This document shows positions 1-5,878 of a DNA stretch of 5,878 bases, piece by piece (position 1 is the first letter of the stretch; the number at the start of each line of letters is the position of its first letter). Source of the stretch: Bacteroidales bacterium (GTDB lineage: Bacteria > Bacteroidota > Bacteroidia > Bacteroidales > UBA12481); assembly GCA_028707745.1 (NCBI GenBank), contig JAQWAJ010000128.1, positions 1 to 5,878 of the forward strand. The letters run 5' to 3'. The notes beneath the pieces were generated by a model. The model worked only from the letters and a program-made list of their open reading frames with translations. It searched no databases and was not told where the DNA came from. Position numbers and translations under genes: made by a program.

Positions 1-125
1 ACCATAAGAAAATTACCCGATGTCTCTCCCTTGGTCCAGAGCCGCTGCTTGCTCCGACTGAAGAAGGTCACTTTGCCTTCTGCCTGTGTTTTCTCCAGTG
101 CCTCCTCATTCATATAGCCCAGCAT
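1..125 (-). pseudogene. hisI: hisI fragment, phosphoribosyl-AMP cyclohydrolase, truncated at its 5' end
   Basis: Read on the minus strand from 125 down to 1, this gives about 41 codons with near-textbook HisI sequence: [10 protein letters not shown], then [20 protein letters not shown], then NFLMV at the window edge. The family enzyme opens the ring of phosphoribosyl-AMP in histidine synthesis and is often fused to HisE (HisIE). The metal-binding Cys/His residues would lie beyond the left edge. About 30 N-terminal residues that precede this motif in E. coli HisI are missing: upstream the frame has only Pro and Ala codons and then a TGA at 134-132, and the DNA there belongs to another gene. 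The reading frame itself is intact. Identity of the fragment is secure. Whether it is a real broken gene or one half of an assembly chimera cannot be decided from the window. Confidence 0.85.
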
Positions 126-130
126 GGGCG
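119..130. other. hisI / oxidoreductase breakpoint
   Basis: Conserved HisI coding sequence on the minus strand ends here, and conserved Gfo/Idh/MocA coding sequence on the plus strand begins within a few bases. The bases around 123-126 (CATG) fit both genes: as the Met codon of HisI MLGYM read leftward and as the Met of MGAHH read rightward. This suggests a join at 3-4 bases of microhomology. An in-frame TAG at 115-117 cuts the rightward frame off from anything further left. Possible causes are a deletion between two divergent genes, a rearrangement end point, or a misassembly. Confidence 0.75.
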
Positions 131-708
131 CTCATCACCTGGATATCGCCCATTGGGGCATGGGAACGGAATACACCGGTCCGGTTGAAATTGAAGCAAA
201 GGCCGAATTTCCAAAAAAAGGTCTCTGGAATGTACACGGAAATTTCGAGGTTAAAGCCAGGTATGCTAACGGAGTCACCATGTATGTCAGCGGTGATCGC
301 CCGAACGGAGTACGTTTTGAAGGATCTGAGGGGTGGGTGTTCGTCACCCGCGGTAACTATCAGGCAACCAAAAGCGACCCGGTTACCGCCGATGCCAACC
401 GAAAGGCGCTGGATGCCAGCGATCCAAAAATCATGACCAGCATCATCGGTCCCGATGAAATTCATTTGCCGGTTAGCACCAACCATTACGGAAACTGGCT
501 TGATGCGATAAAAGCCAACACCCAGCCAATCGCTCCGGTTGAAGTGGCTCACCGCTCCTGTTCTGCCTGCCTGCTCGGGCACATCGCCATGAAAGTTCCG
601 AAAAAACTCAAATGGGACCCGGCTCACGAACGGTTCACCAACAGCGATGAAGCCAATAAATTGTTATCCCGGCCACAACACAAACCTTATGGCACAGACT
701 ATATATAA
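124..708 (+). CDS. Gfo/Idh/MocA-family oxidoreductase, C-terminal fragment
   Basis: This 194-residue reading frame matches only the C-terminal substrate-binding half of a Gfo/Idh/MocA dehydrogenase. It starts in the middle of the motif [14 protein letters not shown], which normally sits well inside proteins of roughly 430-450 residues and includes the active-site His and Asp. It then runs through a beta-rich region (residues about 20-80), the segment [12 protein letters not shown], and a typical tail ending KPYGTDYI. The entire N-terminal Rossmann domain and its dinucleotide site are absent. The ATG at 124 is probably an internal Met: no ribosome-binding site precedes it, and an in-frame TAG lies at 115-117. 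The fragment is therefore expected to be non-functional, or to be the end of a gene whose start lies elsewhere in the true genome. It lies 87 bases upstream of the sialic acid genes on the same strand, so the intact gene may have led that operon. The natural substrate cannot be read from the sequence. Confidence 0.8.
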   Translation: MGAHHLDIAHWGMGTEYTGPVEIEAKAEFPKKGLWNVHGNFEVKARYANGVTMYVSGDRPNGVRFEGSEGWVFVTRGNYQATKSDPVTADANRKALDASDPKIMTSIIGPDEIHLPVSTNHYGNWLDAIKANTQPIAPVEVAHRSCSACLLGHIAMKVPKKLKWDPAHERFTNSDEANKLLSRPQHKPYGTDYI

Positions 709-755
709 CGGAGACCGGAGAACGGAGACCGGAGAACGGAGACCGGAAACCGGAG
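707..755. repeat. Heptamer tandem array, A(A/C)CGGAG units
   Basis: Seven consecutive 7-base units alternate AACGGAG and ACCGGAG, with one change to ACCGGAA in the sixth. It can also be read as a 14-base unit repeated about 3.5 times. The array begins on the last two bases of the preceding TAA stop and fills the first half of the gap before the next gene. On the plus strand it is purine-rich with repeated GGAG, but it is more than 40 bases from the next start, too far to act as an ordinary ribosome-binding site. No function is assigned. Confidence 0.85.
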
Positions 756-769
756 AGCAGCGTGTTCCG

Positions 770-795
770 TCACTCGTCACTTGTCACTCGTCACT
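770..795. repeat. Heptamer tandem array, TCACTCG units, abutting the start codon
   Basis: Units TCACTCG, TCACTTG, TCACTCG and a partial TCACT run directly into the ATG at 796, so the repeat forms the immediate 5' leader of the lipoprotein gene. It has the same 7-base period as the array at 707-755. The 14 bases between the arrays equal two periods, so the two are in phase. There is no Shine-Dalgarno-like sequence in it. The TTG at 781 belongs to a repeat unit and is unlikely to be a start. Confidence 0.85.
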
Positions 796-2148
796 ATGAA
801 AAACCTCATAATCATCATCTTGTTGCCTATACTTGCAATAGCCTGTCAGCATAGTAAGGACATCCCGGTAACCTTTATGGTAGCCGACCCAGGCCACTTT
901 CATGCGCCACTGGTGCTGAAATCGATGTATGAGGGAGTCAGCCCGAAGGTTTTTGTATATGCTCCCGACGGGCCGGAACTCAAGGATTTCGAGACCAGGG
1001 TTGAAGGTTATCAGAAAAGGGCTGAGAATCCCACAAATTGGGAACTGACGGAGTATCGGGGACCGGATTTTATCAACAGAATGATAGCTGAAAAGCCGGG
1101 TAATGTGCTGATTCTGGCCGGTAACAATGGAAAGAAAACAGACTACATTCTCACAGCCATTCAACACGGAATTAACGTGTTCGCCGATAAACCGATGGCC
1201 ATCAATACTGAGGATTTCACGCAACTTGAATCGGCATTTTCTGAGGCTGGCAAAAGGGGAGTGCTCCTCTATGATATTATGACCGAGCGATTCGAGATCT
1301 CATCGATTTTGCAAAAGGAACTGTCACATATACCGGAGGTATTCGGAGTCTTGCAAACCGGCACTCCTGAAAACCCGGCCGTGACCAAGGAAAGTGTGCA
1401 CCATTTTTTTAAATACGTATCGGGCACCAGGCTCATCAGGCCAGGCTGGTTTTACGATGTTGAGCAGGAAGGTGAAGGGATTGTGGATGTGACTACCCAC
1501 CTCATCGACCTGGTACAATGGGCCTGCTTTCCTGAACAAGTCATTGATTATAAAAAAGATATACAGATTTCATCGGCCAGGCACTGGACTACAGATATTA
1601 AACCTGCACAATACAGGGAGTCAACCGGATTGCCTGGTTATCCTGATTATCTGCTTCCCAGCGTCAATGCGGATTCCATCTTGCAGGTATATTCCAACGG
1701 CGAGATCAATTATCAGCTTAAAGGGGTGAACGTAAGAGTGTCAGTAATCTGGAATTATCAGCCTCCTGAAGGGGGTGGAGATACTCATTTTTCAGTCATG
1801 AGGGGATCTCTGGCACGGCTTGAAATCAGGCAGGGAGCCGACCAGAAATTCAAACCGGAACTGTACATTTTCCCTGAGAAAACTGGCCCGGAGTTTTCTG
1901 CTGCTTTGGGAAAAGCGATTGGCAAACTTGCCGGAAAATATACCGGAATTGCTGTAGAACCTATTCCGGATGGATATCATATCCTGATACCGGATGCGCT
2001 CCGGGTCGGGCATGAATCGCACTTCGCTCAGGTGACCCGGAACTATCTGAACTATCTGAAAAACGGCAAACTTCCTGACTGGGAAGTGCCCAATATGCTG
2101 GCTAAATACTGGCTAACCACAACGGCAAGAGAAATATCAAATAAATAA
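796..2148 (+). CDS. Lipoprotein Gfo/Idh/MocA-like putative oxidoreductase
   Basis: A 450-residue protein. The ATG at 796 is chosen because it gives a clean lipoprotein signal: Lys2, a hydrophobic run at residues 4-16 and Cys17 as the lipidation site (LAIAC). An upstream TTG at 781 only adds repeat-derived residues. The mature part resembles Gfo/Idh/MocA dehydrogenases: a Rossmann-like half with VLILAGNN (104-111) and the ADKPMAI motif (130-136, Lys132 at the usual catalytic Lys position), then a C-terminal half with DVTTHLIDLVQW (231-242, His235 and Asp238 at the usual active-site positions). It looks like the family annotated as having a 'putative oxidoreductase C-terminal domain'. The usual Gly-rich GxGxxG loop is replaced by ADPGHFHAPLV (30-40), so cofactor binding is uncertain. 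It would be anchored in the periplasm or at the surface, not in the cytoplasm. It ends one base before the lyase gene, so it is very likely co-transcribed with the sialic acid genes. Its reaction is unknown; processing of a modified sialic acid is a hypothesis. Confidence 0.85.
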   Translation: MKNLIIIILLPILAIACQHSKDIPVTFMVADPGHFHAPLVLKSMYEGVSPKVFVYAPDGPELKDFETRVEGYQKRAENPTNWELTEYRGPDFINRMIAEKPGNVLILAGNNGKKTDYILTAIQHGINVFADKPMAINTEDFTQLESAFSEAGKRGVLLYDIMTERFEISSILQKELSHIPEVFGVLQTGTPENPAVTKESVHHFFKYVSGTRLIRPGWFYDVEQEGEGIVDVTTHLIDLVQWACFPEQVIDYKKDIQISSARHWTTDIKPAQYRESTGLPGYPDYLLPSVNADSILQVYSNGEINYQLKGVNVRVSVIWNYQPPEGGGDTHFSVMRGSLARLEIRQGADQKFKPELYIFPEKTGPEFSAALGKAIGKLAGKYTGIAVEPIPDGYHILIPDALRVGHESHFAQVTRNYLNYLKNGKLPDWEVPNMLAKYWLTTTAREISNK

Positions 2149-2149
2149 T

Positions 2150-3067
2150 ATGAATCGATTTAATGGACTGATTGCTGCCCCGTTCACACCCATGGATGAA
2201 AAGGGTGAGATTATGCTTGACCGGATTCCGGCTTACTACGATTTTCTGGAAAAGAACGGAATCGCCGGGGCATTTATTAATGGTTCCACAGGGGAGGGAG
2301 TATCCCTGACTACCCGGGAAAAGATGAACACCACCGAAAAATGGATGGAAGTAGCCCGTCAGAAGAGGTCGGTCAAAATCATTAATTTGGTTGGCGGCAC
2401 CAGTTACAAGGAGTGTATTGATCTTGCACAATATTCAGAAGATCAGTCGGTTGATGCAATCGCTCTCGTGGCGCCCTATTATGTAAAACCCGCTTCGGCC
2501 AAATACCTTGCTGAATTCTGCGCAAAAGTGGCGGAATCAGTCCCTGAATTGCCAGTCTATTATTACCATATCCCGGTACTCTCAGGTTGTAGTGTGGCGG
2601 TGATTGATTTCCTGAAAGAGGCTTCAGGGATGATCCCGAATCTTGCAGGAGTGAAATATACCCATGAGGATTTCATGGATTTTTTGAGTTGTCTCCGTTT
2701 CATGGACGGGAAATACGAAATGCTCTGGGGCCGCGATGAGAACCTGCTTTCTGCGCTGGTACTCGGCGCCCGCGGTGCGGTCGGAAGTACTTATAATTAT
2801 GCCGCTCCACTGTATAACCGGCTGATCGAAGCTTTCGATCAGGGCGACCTTGCTCTGGCCCGTGAACTGCAAATGGCATCAATTAACATGATTACCCTGT
2901 TGGGAAAATACGGAGGTATGGGTCCCGGAAAAGCATATATGAAGTACATCGGGTTCGATTGCGGAGAATTCAGATCACCGGTAAAGAATTTAAATACAGA
3001 TGATTATGATAGATTTGCCGCAGATGTCAAAGCTCTTCGGATGGAGAACTTCTTTTCAGTGCTATAG
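2150..3067 (+). CDS. nanA: N-acetylneuraminate lyase
   Basis: A 305-residue cytoplasmic class I aldolase of the DapA/NanA superfamily, at the usual family length. It is expected to split N-acetylneuraminate into pyruvate and N-acetylmannosamine. Visible features are the pyruvate-carboxylate loop GSTGEG (45-50), the catalytic Tyr139 in YYYHIP (137-142) and the Schiff-base Lys169 in GVKYTHED (167-174). The residues that hold the sialic acid tail in E. coli NanA (Asp191, Glu192, Ser208) appear to be kept as Asp196 and Glu197 in WGRDEN and Ser213 in GSTYN, which favours sialic acid over dihydrodipicolinate. In B. fragilis the equivalent gene is called nanL. It starts one base after the preceding stop, and its last 44 bases overlap the mutarotase gene. 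The exact acidic sugar used (Neu5Ac, Kdn or a relative) cannot be settled from motifs alone. Confidence 0.92.
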   Translation: MNRFNGLIAAPFTPMDEKGEIMLDRIPAYYDFLEKNGIAGAFINGSTGEGVSLTTREKMNTTEKWMEVARQKRSVKIINLVGGTSYKECIDLAQYSEDQSVDAIALVAPYYVKPASAKYLAEFCAKVAESVPELPVYYYHIPVLSGCSVAVIDFLKEASGMIPNLAGVKYTHEDFMDFLSCLRFMDGKYEMLWGRDENLLSALVLGARGAVGSTYNYAAPLYNRLIEAFDQGDLALARELQMASINMITLLGKYGGMGPGKAYMKYIGFDCGEFRSPVKNLNTDDYDRFAADVKALRMENFFSVL

Positions 3068-4211
3068 TCTCCTGCTCATTTGTATGATTGTTTCCTGTAA
3101 CCAGTCTGGGATCGAGAACCTATCGTTGGAATGGAAGAAAATACCTGCTATACCGCCAAAAAACGGAGATACTGTTCAGTATGGTCTTGCCGGACCTGTT
3201 GCCGGGTCGCTGGGAGGCCAGATGATTGTGGCTGGTGGAGCGAACTTCCCTGATAGCCCTCCCTGGAGAGGCGGTACTAAACTATACCACGATGAGATCT
3301 ATCTGCTGAAGCAGAATGCCGGTCAACTAAACTGGGAAATTAGTTCAATGGAATTGCCTTATAATCTGGCTTATCCGGCATGTACTTCGATTTCTGAGGG
3401 GGTGGTTAGTATCGGAGGGGAAAATCAATCGGGACTGATCAGCGAAGTGCTCCTGTTTACCTGGACAGACGGACATCTGGCTATAAAGAATCTCCCCGGA
3501 TTACCTGAAGGCATTTCATCAGGAGGTGCTACATCAATTGAATCCAGGATTTATCTGGCCGGTGGTCTCAATCGTTCCGGCGCCATAGCCTCATTCTGGT
3601 GTCTGGATCAGAAGAATCTTGAAAAGGGATGGACTAAACTGCCGGATCTCCCGCTGCCCCTTTCCCATGCAGTGGTTGTTAGCCAAAACGATCAGTCGGG
3701 CCCCTGCATTTACGTCATCGGGGGCAGAAATAAAACCGGTGAATTATCGGCTTTTATGAGCAGCGTATGGAAATATCAGGTAACAAAAGGGAAATGGGTT
3801 AAGGATTCTGACATACAGGTAGATGGAGATTTAACCGAATTGTCAGCCGGAACCGGTTTCCCGGCAGGAAAAAGTTCGATTGTGCTGATCGGTGGAGATA
3901 AGGGGGTTATATTTAATCAGATAGAAAGGTTAAATAACGATATTGAAAAAGCAGCAGATCCTGAAATCAGAGAGCTTCTTCAAAATGAGAAGGATACGAT
4001 TTTAACAAATCATCCGGGGTTCTCCAGAGATATCCTGGTTTATAACACGATAAGCAAAGTGTGGAAACTGGCTGGCGAAACTCCTGTTGCATCACCTGTA
4101 ACCACATCTGCATTCTTCTGGAACGGAATGGTGATCATCCCTTCCGGTGAAATCAGGCCTGGAGTTCGCACTCCGGATAATATTGGGGTAGAGATAAAGG
4201 TTAATAAATAG
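3024..4211 (+). CDS. nanM: Kelch-repeat sialic acid mutarotase, circularly permuted NanM type, lipoprotein
   Basis: A 395-residue beta-propeller protein. NanM catalyses interconversion of the alpha and beta anomers of sialic acid, normally in the periplasm. The ATG at 3024 is preferred over 3000 and 3006 because it gives a normal lipoprotein signal (Lys3, Arg8, hydrophobic 13-23, lipobox IVSC with Cys25). The other two add eight and six extra residues and a longer overlap. Kelch strands are visible as IVAGGANFP (68-76), VVSIGGENQ, IYLAGGLNRSG, IYVIGGRNKTG and IVLIGGDKG. The C-terminal end carries GEIRPGVRT (375-383). In E. coli NanM the equivalent GEAKPGLRT lies upstream of the GGFAG/AGGAGF block, whereas here the matching GPVAG/AGGANF block is at the N-terminus. 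The gene is therefore the circularly permuted form described for a related mutarotase family. It overlaps the lyase gene by 44 bases in a different frame. Mutarotase activity is inferred from family and context. Confidence 0.87.
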   Translation: MSKLFGWRTSFQCYSLLLICMIVSCNQSGIENLSLEWKKIPAIPPKNGDTVQYGLAGPVAGSLGGQMIVAGGANFPDSPPWRGGTKLYHDEIYLLKQNAGQLNWEISSMELPYNLAYPACTSISEGVVSIGGENQSGLISEVLLFTWTDGHLAIKNLPGLPEGISSGGATSIESRIYLAGGLNRSGAIASFWCLDQKNLEKGWTKLPDLPLPLSHAVVVSQNDQSGPCIYVIGGRNKTGELSAFMSSVWKYQVTKGKWVKDSDIQVDGDLTELSAGTGFPAGKSSIVLIGGDKGVIFNQIERLNNDIEKAADPEIRELLQNEKDTILTNHPGFSRDILVYNTISKVWKLAGETPVASPVTTSAFFWNGMVIIPSGEIRPGVRTPDNIGVEIKVNK

Positions 4212-4218
4212 TTCAAGC

Positions 4219-5403
4219 ATGGAACAAAATCTGAAATTTCTGGCTGAACAATACAAACGGGAGCTGCTTAACCATGTAGTTCCCTTCTGGGAACAGCATT
4301 CGGTTGATCGTCAGTTTGGAGGGTACCTGACCTGTCTCGACCGGGAAGGAAATGTATTTGACACCGATAAATTTATCTGGTTGCAAGGACGCCAGGTATG
4401 GATGTTTTCCAAACTGTACAACGAGGTTGAACGACGTGAGAACTGGATGGAAATTGCACAGATTGGAGCCCGCTTTCTCCGGAAATTTGGCCACGATGGC
4501 TCATATAACTGGTATTTTTCGCTATCCCGGGAGGGAAAACCACTGATTTATCCGTACAACATTTTTTCAGATTGTTTTGCCACGATGGCATTCGGGCAGC
4601 TTTCGAAAGCAACCGGAGATGAAGAGTATGCACGGATTGCCAGAAATACCTTCGATAACATTTTGAGCAGGATAGATAACCCTAAAGGGAAATTCAATAA
4701 ATCTGTATCGGCAACCCGCTCACTCAAAGGGTTTTCGCTTCCCATGATCCTGTGCAACCTTTCACTGGAGATCGAGCACCTGCTTCCGTCATCTTTGGTG
4801 GAGGAAACGATCACGAAGTGTATCCATGAGGTTTTGGAGGTGTTTTATGATCCGGCGTCAGGATTGATCATGGAAAATGTCAATCAGGATGGAACCCTCT
4901 CGGATACTTTTGACGGGCGGTTATTAAATCCCGGTCATGCCATGGAAGCTATGTGGTTTATCATGGACCTGTCGGTTCGGTTAAAAAGGCCTGACCTGGC
5001 AGATCGTGCAATCGGGATTCTGTTAAAAACACTGGAATATGGCTGGGATCGTAAGTTTGGCGGGATATTCTATTTTCTTGACCGGAAAGGATGTCCGCCC
5101 CAACAGTTGGAATGGGATCAGAAACTCTGGTGGGTGCATATCGAAACGATGATCAGTCTGATCAAAGGGTATTCACTCACCCGGAATAGTGCCTGCCTGG
5201 AGTGGTTCGAAAAGGTGCATGACTATACGTGGGCTCATTTTCCGGATCCTGAATGTGGCGAATGGTACGGATATCTGAATCGCCGGGGAGAGGTGTTGCT
5301 TTCACTCAAGGGCGGCAAGTGGAAGGGGTGTTTTCATGTTCCACGCGGATTGCTGAACATCTGGAAAACGCTCGAACAAATCAATATGTACAATGATCAG
5401 TAA
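4219..5403 (+). CDS. nanE: N-acylglucosamine 2-epimerase (AGE/RnBP family)
   Basis: A 394-residue alpha/alpha-barrel epimerase, close to the usual 390-420 residues, expected in the cytoplasm. It should convert N-acetylmannosamine released by the lyase into N-acetylglucosamine. Hallmarks are LQGRQVWMFSKLYN (55-68, Arg58), the catalytic His240 in LLNPGHAMEAMW, HIETM (307-311) and the second catalytic His373 in CFHVPRGL. Spacing of the two His residues matches the animal and cyanobacterial enzymes. It belongs to the AGE family and not to the short ManNAc-6-phosphate epimerase also called NanE in E. coli. The name follows B. fragilis nanLET usage, where the AGE-type enzyme acts before phosphorylation. 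The start lies 7 bases after the mutarotase stop, and the end overlaps the transporter gene by 11 bases. AGE-fold relatives include cellobiose and mannose epimerases, but the neighbouring lyase makes the ManNAc role most likely. Confidence 0.92.
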   Translation: MEQNLKFLAEQYKRELLNHVVPFWEQHSVDRQFGGYLTCLDREGNVFDTDKFIWLQGRQVWMFSKLYNEVERRENWMEIAQIGARFLRKFGHDGSYNWYFSLSREGKPLIYPYNIFSDCFATMAFGQLSKATGDEEYARIARNTFDNILSRIDNPKGKFNKSVSATRSLKGFSLPMILCNLSLEIEHLLPSSLVEETITKCIHEVLEVFYDPASGLIMENVNQDGTLSDTFDGRLLNPGHAMEAMWFIMDLSVRLKRPDLADRAIGILLKTLEYGWDRKFGGIFYFLDRKGCPPQQLEWDQKLWWVHIETMISLIKGYSLTRNSACLEWFEKVHDYTWAHFPDPECGEWYGYLNRRGEVLLSLKGGKWKGCFHVPRGLLNIWKTLEQINMYNDQ

Positions 5404-5878
5404 ATCAGTAAGATACAAATCGATCTATCCCTGGGTGGTGGTAGCTCTGCTCTGGGTGGTTGCACTTCTGAACTATCTCGACCGTCAGATGCTCTCGACC
5501 ATGAAAGTGGCCATGATGGGTGATATCGCAGAACTGCGGACGGCTGAAAACTTTGGCCGCCTGATGGCTACCTTCCTTTGGATATACGGATTTATTAGTC
5601 CGTTCGCGGGGTTGATAGCCGATAGGATAAATCGAAAATGGTTGATTGTAATCAGCTTATGCGTATGGTCGGGTGTGACTTTTGCAATGGGATATGCCAC
5701 CTCTTTTAATCAGCTATTGGGTTTACGGGCGGTGATGGGATTGAGTGAAGCATTGTATATTCCGGCCGGATTGGCTCTGATTGCGGATTACCATAAGGGC
5801 CCGACCCGTTCGCTGGCCATCGGGATTCATCTGACGGGTGTATATCTGGGACAGGCGCTGGGCGGGTTTGGGGCGACG
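5393..5878 (+). CDS. nanT: MFS transporter, probable sialic acid importer, N-terminal part (runs off the window)
   Basis: The first 162 codons of a major facilitator protein, open to the last base of the window. It shows hydrophobic segments at about residues 13-26, 57-75, 83-101 and 108-129, with a fifth beginning near 140. NYLDRQMLS (27-35) follows helix 1. The MFS loop 2-3 signature appears as GLIADRINRK (73-82), and helix 4 has the common Arg112...Glu119...Pro124 pattern. The start at 5393 lies inside the epimerase gene, overlapping its last 11 bases in another frame; the next Met in frame would cut into helix 1. MFS relatives with this NYLDRQ opening carry sugar acids such as hexuronates or sialic acid. 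The position after lyase and epimerase matches nanT in the Bacteroides nanLET order. Substrate is inferred from context only. Confidence 0.85.
   Translation, partial: MISKSVRYKSIYPWVVVALLWVVALLNYLDRQMLSTMKVAMMGDIAELRTAENFGRLMATFLWIYGFISPFAGLIADRINRKWLIVISLCVWSGVTFAMGYATSFNQLLGLRAVMGLSEALYIPAGLALIADYHKGPTRSLAIGIHLTGVYLGQALGGFGAT

Noticed and set aside
106..627. 173-codon open frame on the minus strand
   Set aside because: It is antisense to the Gfo/Idh fragment, whose plus-strand translation carries recognisable family motifs; the minus-strand translation resembles nothing I know and crosses the breakpoint.
781..795. Alternative TTG start for the lipoprotein gene at 781
   Set aside because: The five extra residues come from the heptamer repeat, and the ATG at 796 gives a standard-length lipoprotein signal peptide.
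707..795. CRISPR-like array or promoter in the repeat region
   Set aside because: Units are 7 bases with no spacers, so it is not CRISPR. No Bacteroidota-type TTG...TAnnTTTG promoter pattern could be found in it.
2102..2431. 109-codon minus-strand frame crossing the lipoprotein/lyase junction
   Set aside because: It is antisense to two well-supported genes and has no recognisable domain.
3000..3023. Upstream ATG starts (3000 and 3006) for the mutarotase gene
   Set aside because: They add up to eight residues, including acidic Asp, ahead of the basic region and lengthen the overlap with the lyase. The ATG at 3024 fits a lipoprotein signal better, although the earlier ones cannot be strictly excluded.
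5485..5700. 71-codon minus-strand frame near the right end
   Set aside because: It is antisense to the MFS transporter, whose plus-strand frame shows helices and the GLIADRINRK signature through to the window edge.

Overview
The window is most likely from a Bacteroidota genome, probably Bacteroidales-like or Marinilabiliales-like. The reasons are the lyase, AGE-type epimerase and MFS order known from the Bacteroides fragilis nanLET locus, two Sec/lipoprotein enzymes in one sugar operon, and starts with no Shine-Dalgarno sequence. No rRNA or marker gene is present to confirm this.

Layout. Bases 1-125 carry, on the minus strand, an internal piece of hisI (phosphoribosyl-AMP cyclohydrolase, histidine synthesis). 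It stops abruptly at about 121-126, where the plus strand becomes the C-terminal part of a Gfo/Idh/MocA oxidoreductase (124-708). Both genes have lost their 5' ends at the same point, so this is a recombination or deletion scar or an assembly chimera. Bases 707-795 hold two adjoining arrays with a 7-base period, and the second runs directly into a start codon. Five tightly packed plus-strand genes follow: a lipoprotein Gfo/Idh-like oxidoreductase (796-2148), N-acetylneuraminate lyase (2150-3067), a lipoprotein kelch mutarotase of the circularly permuted NanM type (3024-4211), an AGE-family N-acylglucosamine 2-epimerase (4219-5403), and the first 162 codons of an MFS transporter (5393 to the window end).

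How they work together. The set reads as a sialic acid (Neu5Ac or a close relative) catabolic operon. The exported NanM-like protein would equilibrate sialic acid anomers outside the cytoplasm. The MFS protein would import the sugar, and the lyase would split it into pyruvate and ManNAc. The epimerase would turn ManNAc into GlcNAc, which a kinase not in this window would phosphorylate. The role of the oxidoreductase-like lipoprotein is unknown. Gfo/Idh enzymes that process 2,7-anhydro-Neu5Ac are known elsewhere (RgNanOx, E. coli YjhC/NanY), but this protein is exported and has an altered nucleotide-binding loop. Gene spacings are 1 base, a 44-base overlap, 7 bases and an 11-base overlap, which supports a single transcript. 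I recognised no RNA gene, CRISPR array, insertion sequence, convincing terminator or Bacteroidota-type promoter.
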